In this document: in pieces, positions 22,706 to 34,015 of the stretch
How positions within the stretch are numbered: the stretch's first letter is position 1
Layout of the letters: each line of letters begins with the position of its first letter
DNA from: Brachypodium distachyon
Lineage: Eukaryota > Streptophyta > Magnoliopsida > Poales > Poaceae
Length of the DNA: 64,000 bases
Assembly (NCBI RefSeq): GCF_000005505.3
Contig: NC_016135.3
Location: 22,476,613-22,540,612 of the forward strand
Reading direction: 5' to 3'
Program-made: the position numbers and the translations under genes
The notes under the pieces: generated by a model
What the model was told of the DNA's origin: nothing
The model's database searches: none
The model's input: the letters and a program-made list of their open reading frames with translations, nothing else

Positions 22706-24816
22706 CTCCCGATCTCCCGATCACACGAACGCAGCGCACGCACCAAACGATCGACGCAGCGCAACGACAGACTTGCAGCACCCAGCAGAACGGCGTGTGG
22801 AGAAGACAATGTGGGGAATGCGGGGTCTATAAAGGTAACGGGGGAGCAAGAGGATAAGAATGACGAGTCGTAGCCGGAGGGGAATGCGCGCGGGACGGGA
22901 TAAAGAAGCCTGTTCGTAGGAGAAGAAAAATTATATGATATGATGATAAAATCCGGCGTGATGATTATCTGAGACTCGGTGGAGTGGGTTGATGAGGAAG
23001 AGGATAAGGCCTACACGTACGTATTTTCTTGCACGGCTTTGCGAGGTGCGACCGGTCTGTGTACTCTCTGTTCCCCTTCCCGCAAGCGTGTGCCGACCAT
23101 CCCCGTCCAGCGGTCAGTGGAGCCGGGGACAGGGGTGATGGTGTATAACCTTGGCTACGTATTTTGACCGTCAGATCCTTATCTCATGGTCAACGGCTCA
23201 GATCGGAGATCCGGTCGAATCGGAAGAAAATGGTACAGCGACTGGTTATCTGTTGACAATGCTTCAATGCTCGGATTGTATCTTCGTAATATACCAAGTG
23301 TAGAGATAAAAGTCGCTCGTGCCATCGGGTGATAATCTTCAGTAAGTTATCGTTGTTGAATAGGCTTATTCGAGTTTTGCTTCGAAATAAGTACGACAAG
23401 ATCATGAAAAAAAATTCAATTAGTCATGATAAAACAGTCAAAAAAGATTGAGCAAGCTAGATTTCTACCAAAATAAACATAAAACAATGAAAAGAAAACT
23501 CATGGATCCAACAATTACTTCAGCTTTCTTATCATTGCTAACCAGGAACACCATTTTTTTTGCGCAAAACTCTTCGTTTAGTATTTATATCTATACTAAC
23601 CGAAATGCTCGTGCGTTGCAACGGGACAAAAAAAATAAAAAATTGTACACTTGAAAATATGCATTTTCTGATAGATCTCACATATCAATGGTACATTTTT
23701 TTTCCTTTTCTTCCTCTCGTCACACCACCTCCGCCGACTTGTCTCGTGTGGTATAAATACAATGTTACAAACATATTTTTGCGAAGGCTCAAACATCAAT
23801 TGCATTCAGATTTTTGTACATTATATATTCCTAATTCAAGCAATACGAAAAGTAATCAACCTGCACTGCCTCTCAGTCCTACCCGCAGGAGTATCACTTG
23901 ATCTGGACCAGTACAGCATGTTAAATTGAGGTTTATTAATTTCAACACGATTAACTCAATTCTTGGATACAGCAAAAAAAACACAAAGTTCAAAAGCTAT
24001 TTTCAGGAGAGATGAAATTGGCATTTGTAAACTCGTGCATAACTGATCACCTCCATCACCGGTGCAGACGTGCGCGTGCCTGCAGCATCCGCATGAGGAC
24101 GGCCTCCTCGGCGGCGGCCTGTGCCCTAGCCTCAAACTGGCAGCTGGCGACGGCGTCCATGACCTGACGTGGCAATCTGCGGCTCGGGCAGACGAAGTTT
24201 CCGACTGTCGACGAGACGGGGGCTGGCCAGTAGTATGTACTCGGCAGCAGGTACTCGATCGAAAGCTCTAAAAAATATTTATAGATCGATAGATGGGTGG
24301 ATATTTATAGATAGATGGGTGGATATTTATATTTAGCAGTTCATATTGTTATATGAAGCTTATGTATTCTTCCGTGGATGCCGTGAAGCTTATGTATTCT
24401 TCCGTGGATGCCAATGAGTGGGTTCCAGTCTAATTCGGTGCAGGTAACGGGCTAGACTGCTTAGTAGGTCTAATATACATGCAATCTTGGGGGACCCACA
24501 ATTTTTTGGGAAGTTTGACAGACGACGAAGAGAACGGTTCGTATTTTTTAGATTGGTATAGACTACGTATCTCACATCACCATCAACCTGGCAAGATTTC
24601 ATGTAGCGAAACTAAAAATATGTAATAGTTGTGTTCGTGTCTCGCAATTCTAGAAGGACCGACCTACCAGTCAATATCTTGGCCTTCGGCGAGACAATTA
24701 ATACCATAACAATAGAATTTTTCATTTCCATGAGGCTGATGAACACATCATTGAAACCAAAGAAACAAGGTTTGGCTCTTAGTCTAAGTTTGTAGGTTTA
24801 AGTGTCAAACATACTC
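22706..24816. other. Intergenic, promoter side of OXS3-like gene
   Basis: 22706-22980 is the likely promoter and leader of the OXS3-like gene; a possible TATA variant (TTTATAGA on the minus strand) lies near 22827-22834. Beyond it I see only AT-rich DNA, a Helitron-end-like hairpin near 23597-23625 and small tandem repeats at 24265-24412. No gene recognised. Confidence 0.4.
24354..24412. repeat. 30-bp tandem repeat, two copies
   Basis: TGAAGCTTATGTATTCTTCC followed by GTGGATGCC occurs at 24354 and again at 24384. Just upstream, GATAGATGGGTGGATATTTA is also duplicated (about 24288-24330). Confidence 0.9.
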
Positions 24817-25120
24817 GTGAACGGAGCCTAACTCAGGTGGCTTGGTTCCTTGTGGTGGAACCAGCCCATCCAGGTTCAAGTCCTAGACTTGACATACGGG
24901 TGTCACATTTCCCTGGATTATTTCAGGATTTAACCGGCGTTATTCTTTCAGTGGTAGGCTGGCTCAGTCTTTCGAAGGTGCTCATAGGAGTAGGGTGTGG
25001 GGTGAGCTCAGTCTTTCGAAGGTGCTCATAGGGGTAGGGTGTGCGTGTGTGCATTCGTAGGGATAAGTGTATGCGCGTGTTGTGAGCCTCTGCGTTTGTA
25101 CCGTATTCCTCAAAAAAAAT
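24817..25120 (+). mobile_element. tRNA-derived SINE, copy 1 (Au-like), with 14-bp TSD
   Basis: The head has a box A-like CTAACTCAGGTGG and a box B GGTTCAAGTCC, the internal RNA polymerase III promoter of tRNA-derived SINEs. The body contains GTGTCACATTTCCCTGGATT and GTGCTCATAGGGGTAGGGTG, which I recognise from grass SINEs of the Au type. It ends in an A run. The 14-bp repeat TGTCAAACATACTC flanks it exactly (24803-24816 and 25121-25134), so this is an intact insertion. Confidence 0.85.
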
Positions 25121-25379
25121 TGTCAAACATACTCAAACGTTTTTGTCAAGTTCTCAAAGTCAATTTTGATTTTACTAAATCTCCACACTTATTATGTATC
25201 GGAGAGGGAGCATCATTTCGTAATTAGCTATAAAAGTTATATTTTTGCCTCCTCAAACGTTTTTGTCAAGTTCCGCCACTAGTCACGGTGTTGGGTCGGC
25301 ATGTAAAAACGAACTCCAGAACTTTGAGTTCTGTGTATGATAATTTTGCCAAATTTGTAGCTTTAGAGAATATGGGCAG

Positions 25380-25709
25380 TGAACTGAGCTACCTCAGGTG
25401 GTCTGGTTCTGGCTCTAAAAAAATGGTCTGGTTCCTTGTGGTGCAACCAACCTACCCAAAATTCAAGTTCTAGACTTGACATGGGTGTCACATTTTCCTG
25501 AATTATTTCAGGATTTAACCGACGGTATTCTTTTAGTGGTAGGTGACGTACTCGTCAACAGCAAGGTGCCTGCAGTGATTTCGTCAATCTCTCAAAATCT
25601 GTCGACCCAATCTTTCGGAGGTGGTCATAGGGATAGAGTGTTCGTTCATAGGGATGAGTGTACGCGTGTGTTATGTGCATTTGCATTTGTACTATGTTTA
25701 TCCAAAAAA
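25380..25709 (+). mobile_element. tRNA-derived SINE, copy 2 (Au-like), with 12-bp TSD
   Basis: Same family and orientation as the copy 560 bp upstream: CTACCTCAGGTGG, GTTCCTTGTGGTG, AGACTTGACATGGGTGTCAC, ending in TATCCAAAAAA. GAATATGGGCAG flanks it exactly (25368-25379 and 25710-25721). The head is longer than in copy 1 because GGTCTGGTTC occurs twice around a short A run. Box B is altered to ATTCAAGTTCT. Confidence 0.85.
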
Positions 25710-25894
25710 GAATATGGGCAGATAGGCGGATCCATAAATCATTGCAGCGAGTGCAAAACAAGCATGATCCCGAAGGGCCTAAGGCCGAAAAATTCATTAA
25801 GATGGAAAATGTAGAAGGGAAACAAGCCTGTTTTTCTTCGTGGAATTTATTCATAATTATCGATACGTGTGGCAATAAGGTCAACAACGCTTAA

Positions 25895-27170
25895 CAAAAA
25901 ATAAGGTCAAACTGCGGAGGCAATAAAAATGAGAAGAAAATAGAGGAAAGGCGTTGGGTGCGCCAGATCAGACGAGTATTCGACTGTGACGACCAACTGC
26001 AATTACGTGGCTCAAGATTGTGCAGTTGTCCACGTCAAACTCCAGGCTGCTGATGTGGCTCTCGTGGCTACATGGTGCACCTCGTTCGTCTGGCCCGAAA
26101 AAGTGTACTGTGCACTAGACGGGCCTTGCGCCGACGCATGTTTTAAACCCTGATCAACATCAATAATTCAATATTAATCAATCATTATCTGATGCTAAGC
26201 TCCCATTTTTTAGATTAACTGAGCTCTTAATTAATGCTAATCATGTGTTTATCACTTAAATGAGTATATTTACATGCTTAGTGTAATTATTGCAGGATCT
26301 GTGCGTCTAGGCACAATTTCTTCATCTTGGAGGGGGAAAAGGAAGAAGACCAATTAAAGCATCAACCACAAGTCCCTAAAGGATCTACTTGAGCAGATAT
26401 GAGATAACTTGAAGGGTTTACCTGCAAAAATTTCCAACCACTCCATCCTTTAGCAAAAAGGCAGCTTCCTGCCTGAGGGAGAGAGGGGGGGAGTCTCGGG
26501 AGAGAGGAAACCAGAAAAAGATAGGAAGAAGAGAGGAGAGAAGCTCCATTGTCATGGTGATGAAGACCTGAAGATCTACTTCTTCCCTGTCTATCTCCTG
26601 CTTCCCCTTCACCAGCAAATCGACGACGTGCTCTGGGGTTTCATCGGCGACCAGTCCAACTCTTCCCTGTCTAATCCTTGCTTCCTTGTTGTACGAAGTT
26701 CTAATCTGAAACCCTAGCTCTAATCTCTTCCCTTTCCTGCTAAACAGTGCTTAGATCAATGTTGTTGTTGCTTGTCTGTGATAATTGTTGCTCTAGTTCT
26801 TGTTTAAGTTGTTGAATTCAGTTTCCTTGCAGTAAATTGTTCTAGTTCAGTTTGTAGTAGCTGTGATGTTTAGATCTTGTTGTTTTCCCTCTAATCTATG
26901 CTCTTCCTTATCTAAAACAACTTGCTTCTTCCCTGTCTAGATAATTTGTTTGCTGAACTTCTCTGCTATACTTTAGTTTGTGTTAATTCTGCAATTTTAT
27001 TATCCAAAAACAACTAAAAACAGAGGATCCAGTAGCTTTTAATGTTTATTTCAGTTCTGAAATCTGCAACAACTTTAAAATTGTGAGTCTAGCTTTGAGA
27101 ATTAGTTGGAATTCGGAACTCACTCCCTGTGGAGAACACGACATAAACCTCAATATTTGCATCAATCAAA
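25895..27170 (+). repeat. 5' LTR
   Basis: Matches 34016-35279 along its length. By eye the two LTRs differ at some 40-50 positions plus small indels (for example 14 bp extra near 26178), roughly 3-4 percent, which suggests an insertion on the order of one to two million years ago if usual grass rates apply. Confidence 0.9.
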
Positions 27171-27171
27171 T

Positions 27172-27189
27172 TGGCGCCGTTGCCGGGGA
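27172..27189 (+). other. Primer-binding site of the retrotransposon
   Basis: TGGCGCCGTTGCCGGGGA lies two bases after the 5' LTR, the position and sequence typical of Athila-group elements, where a tRNA 3' end primes minus-strand synthesis. Confidence 0.85.
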
Positions 27190-27342
27190 GTGATTTTGAG
27201 TGCCAACTTTAGTACCAGAGACTAGTCCTTTAACCTGTTTAATTTCTGTTGGTTAGGCTTATTTGGAAACTAACCCTTAATTAGTTTATTAGTTTTGTTT
27301 GTGTGCAGAGGAATTGTTTTTTTAAATGCAGGAAATTGTTGA

Positions 27343-28853
27343 ATGCTCACAAGAAGTCAGAGGAGAAAGATTTTAGAAGGTTCAGATTGCAGGAAAACTC
27401 TCAGGCAGATCAGAGAGGAATTGAGGCAATCAATTAGCAGTAGTGCAGTATATACTGAAATTTCAGATAGTGCTTCCTTTGACAGTGAATCTGAACAAGA
27501 AATACCAAAGATGGGAGACACAACTCTAGTCAGAGATCTTTGGATACCAAATCATCAGAATGTTGCCGCTAATGTCTCACAGCCAGTTATTGAAGCAAAC
27601 AATTTTGAGTTGAAGCCTTCACTTATCAGTATGGTGCAGCATTCTCAGTTCAGTGGCTCAGCTCTGAATGATCCACATGAGCATATCAGTTAGTTTTTGG
27701 AGTACTGTAATACAGTTAAGATGAATGGGGTACCTGCTGATGTCATCAAGCTTCAGCTATTCCCATTTTCATTGAGAGATGGTGCAAAACTGTGGCTCAA
27801 TGCTCTGCCTGTCAGTCAAAAGAATAGTTGGGCAAATCTGATGCAAGCATTCTTTGAGAAGTACTACCCCCCAATGAAAGCAGCAGAGTATAGGGATAAG
27901 ATAAATAATATTGTGGAGTTCAATGATGAGAGTTTGCATGATTCTTGGAATAGATATCAAACACTGCTTAGGCTGTGTCCTCACCATGGATTAGAAAGAT
28001 GGCTGGTTCTGCAAACATTCGATAAGGGCTTATCTCCTAGTACCAGATCTTATGTTGATTCATCAGCTGGTGGAGGAGGAATTATGAACATCTAAATGAA
28101 GCCTTTACCTTGATTCAGAGCATGGCAACTCATGATATCCAGTGGGCAAGTGGGAGGTCAGTAGTTCCTCAGAAGTCAGGAATGTATCAGATATCTCCAA
28201 CAGATTCATTGGCAGCTCAGATTGAAATTATGAACAAGAACATGTCATAGATGCAGGCTAGTATTATATCTTCAATTAAATATGTGGGTTCAGTTGCATC
28301 TTCTGTTGCTTCTCAGCCAGTTCAAGTATGCAGCATTTGTGGAGTGCCAGGGCATGATGGTGAGTGTGCAGGGTATTCAGAATCTTCAGCTCAGTCTATA
28401 TCAGAGGTCAATTATGCTCAGTCTCAAGGCCCTTATTCTCATAGTTATAATTCACAGTGGAGACAACACCCCAATTTATCTTATAAGAACAATACCTCAA
28501 ACATCATTCTCATCCAGTGTATCACACCCAGCTCAACAGCAACAGCAACATCCACCCAAGCAAGAAGGAATGAATGCCTTGGAGAAGTTGATGGAGAAAC
28601 AGATGGAAATGATGGCTAATGTAAACAAAACTCAGTTAGAAATGTTGAGCAGCTTAAACAACACAGTGCAGAAATTAGCTAGCAAGATGGATGAGTTTTC
28701 TGTTGGTAATCCTTCAGGAAAATCAGAAACCAGATTGCCAGCTCAACCTGAAGCCAATCCAAAAGCTCATTGTGGAGCTATTGAGTCTAGTGAAGCTATC
28801 ACTACAAGGAGTGGTAGAGTGCTTGGCCCTATTCTGCCAACACCCTCAAAATA
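27343..28853 (+). pseudogene. Athila gag, disrupted
   Basis: The frame opens near 27343 and is cut by TAG at 27691-27693, where the reading resumes as FLEYCNTVKMNGVPADVIKL. GAG core motifs follow: LFPFSLRDGAKLWLNALP, FFEKYYPP, CPHHGLERW, QTFDKGLSPSTRSYVDSSAGG. A frameshift then leads to a Gln/Ser-rich part with a cysteine knuckle-like CSICGVPGHDGEC and a coiled segment NALEKLMEKQMEMMANVN. Gag would form the particle that packages the element RNA. This copy cannot encode an intact Gag. Confidence 0.8.
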
Positions 28854-29237
28854 ATCCTATGTTCCCCCACAATGAGAGTTTATACACAGCAGGTTGATGA
28901 TGTGGTAAAAAAAGGAAAGGAGACAGTTGTTGAGAATGAAAATGAGATTGACTCAGATGAAAACTTGCAGGATCAGTCAAGTTCATCTATAAAACCTCAG
29001 CCTCAGATTAGGTTGCCATTTCCAGCTAGAATTGAGAAGTCAAAAGAAGATAAGCTATATGCCAAGTTTCTTGAAAACATGAAGGATGTTCAGATTACAA
29101 TACCTGTCCTAAAAGCAGTTCTGCATGTGCATATGTATGCTAAGTTCTTCAAGGAGCTGTTGACTAAGAAAAACAGCATTGATGAACCAGAAATTGTCAC
29201 ATTGACAAAAGAGTGTGGTGCAGTAATTTAGAACAAC

Positions 29238-29666
29238 ATGCCACCTAAACTAAAAGATCCTGACAGCTTTGTTATTCCTTGCACAGTAGGCAGTAAGAAG
29301 TTTATTGCACTATGTGATTTAGGATCTTCAGTTAGTGTGATTCCTCTAGCTATTTGCAAGGAGCTGAAACTTGGAGAATTGCAGCCTACATCTCTCACTC
29401 TTCAGTTAGCTGATAGAACACTTAGGAGACCAGCTGGAATTCTTTTGGATGTTCCTATTCTTGTGAACAAGTTTGCTTATCCTGTGGACTTTGTAGTATT
29501 GGAGATGGAGGACAGAAGTGAAGCAGTGATTTTGGGAAGGCCATTCTTAGCTACAGCAGGTGCTTTAATTGATGTTAAGGGAGCAAAGTTAATTCTGAAA
29601 TTTGGAGAAGATGAAATTGTGTTTGATATGAAATACCTAGCTCATCTACCTCTAGTTTCTGAATAG
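29238..29666 (+). pseudogene. Athila aspartic protease domain
   Basis: An open segment encodes FVIPCTVGSKKFIALCDLGSS and VSVIPLAICKEL, the retropepsin-like active-site region, and AVILGRPFLATAGALIDV, the flap-distal conserved motif. It would process the element polyprotein. It is preceded by TAG at 29229-29231 and ended by TAG at 29664-29666, so it is separated from gag and RT frames. Confidence 0.8.
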
Positions 29667-29921
29667 TGTTTTACAGTAGATGCTATTGACAGATGTGTGA
29701 CTGAAGTTTATGAAAAGCCAACTGAATACTCATTGCAGAAATCTGAGGTTGATCAAGATGTAGACAGAATAAAAGAAGTTCTGGAAGTCAGTGTATCTGA
29801 AATTGCAGAAGTGGAGATAGAACAAGTGGAGAGCAGATTGGTTTCAGTAAAACTTGTTGAGATGAAGACATTGCCAGAACATCTCAAATACATATTTCTT
29901 GATAAATAAGAACAGAATCCA

Positions 29922-31352
29922 GTGATAGTTAGTGCTGAATTAACTGAAGAAGAAATAGATTGTTTGCTGAATTTGTTAAGGAAGTTTAAACCTGTGATAG
30001 GTTATTCTATTGATGACATGAAGGGGATTAATCATGTGGATTGTATGCACGGAATATTTCTTGAAGAAGGGAAGAAGCCTACCAGGCAACCTCAAAGGAG
30101 ATTAAATCCACATCTGCAAGAGGTTGTTAAGAAGGAAGTTCGGAAATTACTTGCAGCTGATATAATCTACCCTATCTCAGATAGTGAGTGGGTGAGCCCA
30201 ATTCATATTGTGCCCAAGAAAAGTGGAATGACAGTTACTGAAAATGATAAAGGGCAATTAATACCCACAAGAACAGTGACTGGATGTAGAATGTGCACTG
30301 ATTACAGAAATCTGAATGAGGCTATTAGAAAAGATCATTTCCCTCTTCCATTCATTGATCAAATGCTTGAAAGGTTGGCAGGAAAGGCTTACTATACTTA
30401 TTTAGAAAGATATTCAGGGTTTCTGCAAATCCCTATACATCCATCTGATCAAGATAAAACAACATTTACTTGTCCATATGGGACATTTGCTTATAGAAGG
30501 CTGCCTTTTGGATTGTGTAATGCTCCAGGAACCTTTCAGAGGTGTGTGCTTTCCATTTTCTCTGAATTTGTAGAGAATATTATGGAGGTGTTTATGGATG
30601 ACTTTACAGTTTATGGCAACAGTTTCGAGGACTGTTTGAAAATTTTGGAGAAAGTTTTGCAGAGGTGTCTTGAAAAGAATCTTGTGCTTAATTGGGAGAA
30701 GTGTCATTTTCTTGTGAAAGAAGGAGTTTTACTTGGACACTTGGTTTCAGAAAGGGGAATTGAGGTAGATAAAGCAAAAGTGGAAGTGATATCAAGATTA
30801 CCTCCACCAATCAATGTTAATGGTATCAGAAGTTTCTTAGGACATGCCGGTTTCTATAGAAGATTCATTAAGGATTTCTCTAAGATAGCTAAGCCCTTGA
30901 CCAATTTGCTAAATAATGATGTGCCATTTGACTTTGATGAAAGTTGTATGAATGCATTTATCAAGCTTAAAGAAGCTCTTGTCTCAGCTCCAGTAGTTCA
31001 GCCACCAGATTGGAATCTGCCATTTGAGCTAATGTGTGATGCTAGTGATTTTGCTGTGGGAGCTGTACTAGGGCAGAGAAAGGACAAGAATCTGCATGTT
31101 GTATACTATGCTAGCAAGACCCTTGATGATGCTCAGTCCAACTACACAACCACAAAGAAGGAGCTCCTAGCTGTGGTGTATGCATTTGACAAGTTCAGAC
31201 CTTACTTGGTAGGATCAAAAACAGTTGTGTACACTGACCATGCTGCCATCAATTACTTGTTGAACAAAAAGGAAACAAAGCCTAGGCTAATTCGTTGGAT
31301 ATTGCTGCTGCAAGAGTTTGACATTGAGATTAAAGATAAGAAGGGGACATAA
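29922..31352 (+). pseudogene. Athila reverse transcriptase and RNase H
   Basis: 476 residues without a stop. RT motifs: [64 protein letters not shown] (catalytic DD), [38 protein letters not shown]. RNase [63 protein letters not shown]. The segment [11 protein letters not shown] has Glu where the first catalytic Asp of RT (LDGYSG in relatives) is expected. The frame ends in TAA where Glu is normal (KKGT, stop, NSVGDHLSRI). So the domain is well preserved but likely inactive. Confidence 0.87.
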
Positions 31353-32771
31353 AATTCAGTAGGAGATCATTTATCAAGAATTGTCATTAACAAGAAGGAT
31401 GAGGTCAAGATAGATGATAGTATGCCAGGAGATCAACTAATGAAACTCACTCATTATGTACCTTGGTATGTAGACATAGTTAATTATCTAGTTTGCAAAT
31501 ATATACCTGCAAATTTGACATTTCATCAAAGGAAGAAGTTCTTGCATGATTTGAAGAATTACTATTGGGATGAACCATATCTGTATAAGCACAGTTCTGA
31601 TGAAATAATAAGAAGATGCATACCTCAAGAAGAAGCTCAGAGTGTCATTTATCACTGCCATTCATCACCCACTGGTGGACATGCAGCTGTCACAAAAACC
31701 TCAGCAAAGATTTTGCAGTCTGGATTCTATTGGCCATCCATCTTCAAAGATGTGCACTCATTTATTCAGAAATGTGATGCTTGTCAGAGAACAGGGACGA
31801 TGTTAAGGAGAAATGAGATGCCTCTGCAGGGAATTCTTGAAGTAGAGTTATTTGATGTGTGGGGAATTGATTACATTGGTCCATTACCATCCTCTCATGG
31901 GTTCAAGCATATCCTAACTGCTGTGGATTATGTGTCAAAATGGGTAGAAGTAATACCAACAGTACATGCTGATTCTAGAGCTTTGCAAGCTTTTCAGAAC
32001 TGTAATTTTTCCAAGATTTGGAGTTCCAAGAGTTGTGATCAGTGATGGTGGAACTCACTTAAATAACCAGCAATTTGAGAAGCTATTAGCTAAATATGGA
32101 GTTATGAGTCATAGAATGACTACACCATATCATCCTCAAGCAAATGGACAAGTGGAGCTCTCTAACAGAGAAATAAAACAGATCCTTGATAAGGTGGTGT
32201 CTAAATCCAGAGGAGATTGATCCACAAAACTACCAGATGCATTATGGGCATATAGAACTGCTTTCAAGACCCCAATTGGGATGTCACCATTCAGACTGGT
32301 GTATGAAAAAGCTTGCCATGAGCTTGAGCATAAGGCATTTTGGGCAGTAAAGAAGTTGAACCATGATATGGAGGCAGCCGGTGAGAAGAGAAAGTTGCAG
32401 TTATGTGAATTGGAAGAGCTAAGGCTTGATTCCTATGAAAGTGCTAGAATTTACAAGGAAAAGACCAAACAATGACATGATAAGCACATCTTGAGAAAGG
32501 AATTCAAGCCAGGACAGCTGGTATTGGTTTATGATTCAAGATATCATCTTTTTCCTAGGAAATTCAAGTCCAGATGGTTTGGTCCATGTGTGGTGCAGAA
32601 AGTTTTGGGAAATGGTGCATTGGAAGTTCAGAGTCCTTCGAGGGGATATTTCCAGTAAATGGGCAGAGAGTCAAGCATTATTATTCTGGTGATCCAATCT
32701 TTGAACCTGATGCTATGTCTGAAGAAGATGAGTTGAGGCAAGAAGGCCTTGACAGTGAACAACCAACATGA
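31353..32771 (+). pseudogene. Athila integrase, disrupted
   Basis: The HHCC zinc module is visible (YHCHSSPTGGHAAVTKT, CDACQRTG). The DDE core follows: VWGIDYIGPLPSS, TAVDYVSKWVEVIP, then, in a shifted frame, PRVVISDGGTHLNN and YHPQANGQVELSNREIKQIL. A frameshift near 31990-32030, a TGA at 32218-32220 where Trp is expected, and a TGA at 32473-32475 break it. The C-terminal segment (KFKSRWFGPCVVQKV) continues in another frame. It is homologous to enzymes that insert retrotransposon DNA. Confidence 0.82.
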
Positions 32772-33439
32772 GCAACTACAGGAACAGGGGTCAAGCTAGT
32801 GACCATAAACAAGCGCTACTAGGAGGCAACCTAGACGCATTTTTGCATTAAATAAACATTCTCTTTTTTTTAAAAAAGCGATGTGGTTTTATGTTTTTTT
32901 TTCTTTTGCTTTTTAGGAATAAATTGTGTAAGGGATGCAGCTTGGAAGTTAGAAGCAAAGAGGACGGGAGATTCAGAGTTGAAATGCAGAAACTTGGCCT
33001 GACAGTGTCAAAGCAAATGCCTTGGTGAGCTGTTTCTGAACCACATCTTGCTGAAATTTGTCATTGATACTTCATCTTTGAGTTAATTGTTGGCACTGTG
33101 TGAACTCTTGATTCTTAAATGTACAAATTGCTGTTGAGAGCTTTTTCTGTGCTTGTTAATCCTGTGAAAAACTTGGCTAAGTATTTAACAGATTGTCTCT
33201 TTATCATACACTGTTTTGAGTATTGTGTGATAATTTTGCTTGGATCTAGTAACAATTCTCTGATTGGTTAGGTTGCAAGTGCATTGTACCTTAAATTTCC
33301 TTCATGGTTTGTCTATCACCCTGGATTCATTCTGAATTCTCAAAGTTAGGTTTCTTACTGTGAAGATTGGTACCTCTTAGAACTAATAGCTAAGGATACT
33401 GTAAAGTTGAACTGGTTATGGGGCTTGGTTGTATTAAAA

Positions 33440-33700
33440 ACAAATTTTTCATCAGCATTGCATCCTTGCATAATGAGTGGCTTTGTCCACATGTCATGGC
33501 ATATGCATAATAAGTGGTTCTTACCACATTGCATAATAAGTGGTTGATCCACAATTTCATAGCATACCTGCATAATAAGTGGCTTGATCACAATTACTGG
33601 CTCTACAAAATGTTTTGTTCCTAAATAAGTGGCATTGCCACATTTGCAGTCTCAAAAAGAAGAAGAAATTCAAAAGAAGCTGGTTCTGAATAAGTGGTGA
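33440..33700. repeat. Irregular CATAATAAGTGG-type repeat in retrotransposon 3' region
   Basis: Variants of GCATAATAAGTGG followed by a few variable bases and CCACA recur near 33469, 33506, 33531, 33570 and 33623. They lie between the integrase end and the 3' LTR, with no open frame. Confidence 0.75.
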
Positions 33701-34015
33701 ATACTCCCACAGTGCATTGCATTTATTTTGCATTCATCCTGTTTGCCAAAACAATATGTCCATTTCCTAAGTTCCATTTGATACTAGTTTCATAGTTTAA
33801 ATTTTAGCTTTCCTTCAGCCTGAATTCAGTGGTGATAGCTTAGCATGAATGAAGGGTCTGGCACACTGTGTTTGCAAGGTTACTACTCAGAGAAATGCTC
33901 CTAGCTAAGTTCCAAAATTATTACTCAATCCATTGTATTATCTGGAGACTTCTTGTTTTGGTAACTTTGCTATGATGTTGATTCTTAAATTTTGAAGTTT
34001 TCACTTGAGGACAAG

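Noticed and set aside
26418..26618. Minus-strand frame in the 5' LTR, also present in the 3' LTR (34529-34729)
   Set aside because: It is duplicated only because the LTRs are; it has no known domain and runs opposite to the element.
33440..33700. CRISPR-like regular repeat
   Set aside because: Units are imperfect, spacing is irregular, and the setting is a plant retrotransposon.
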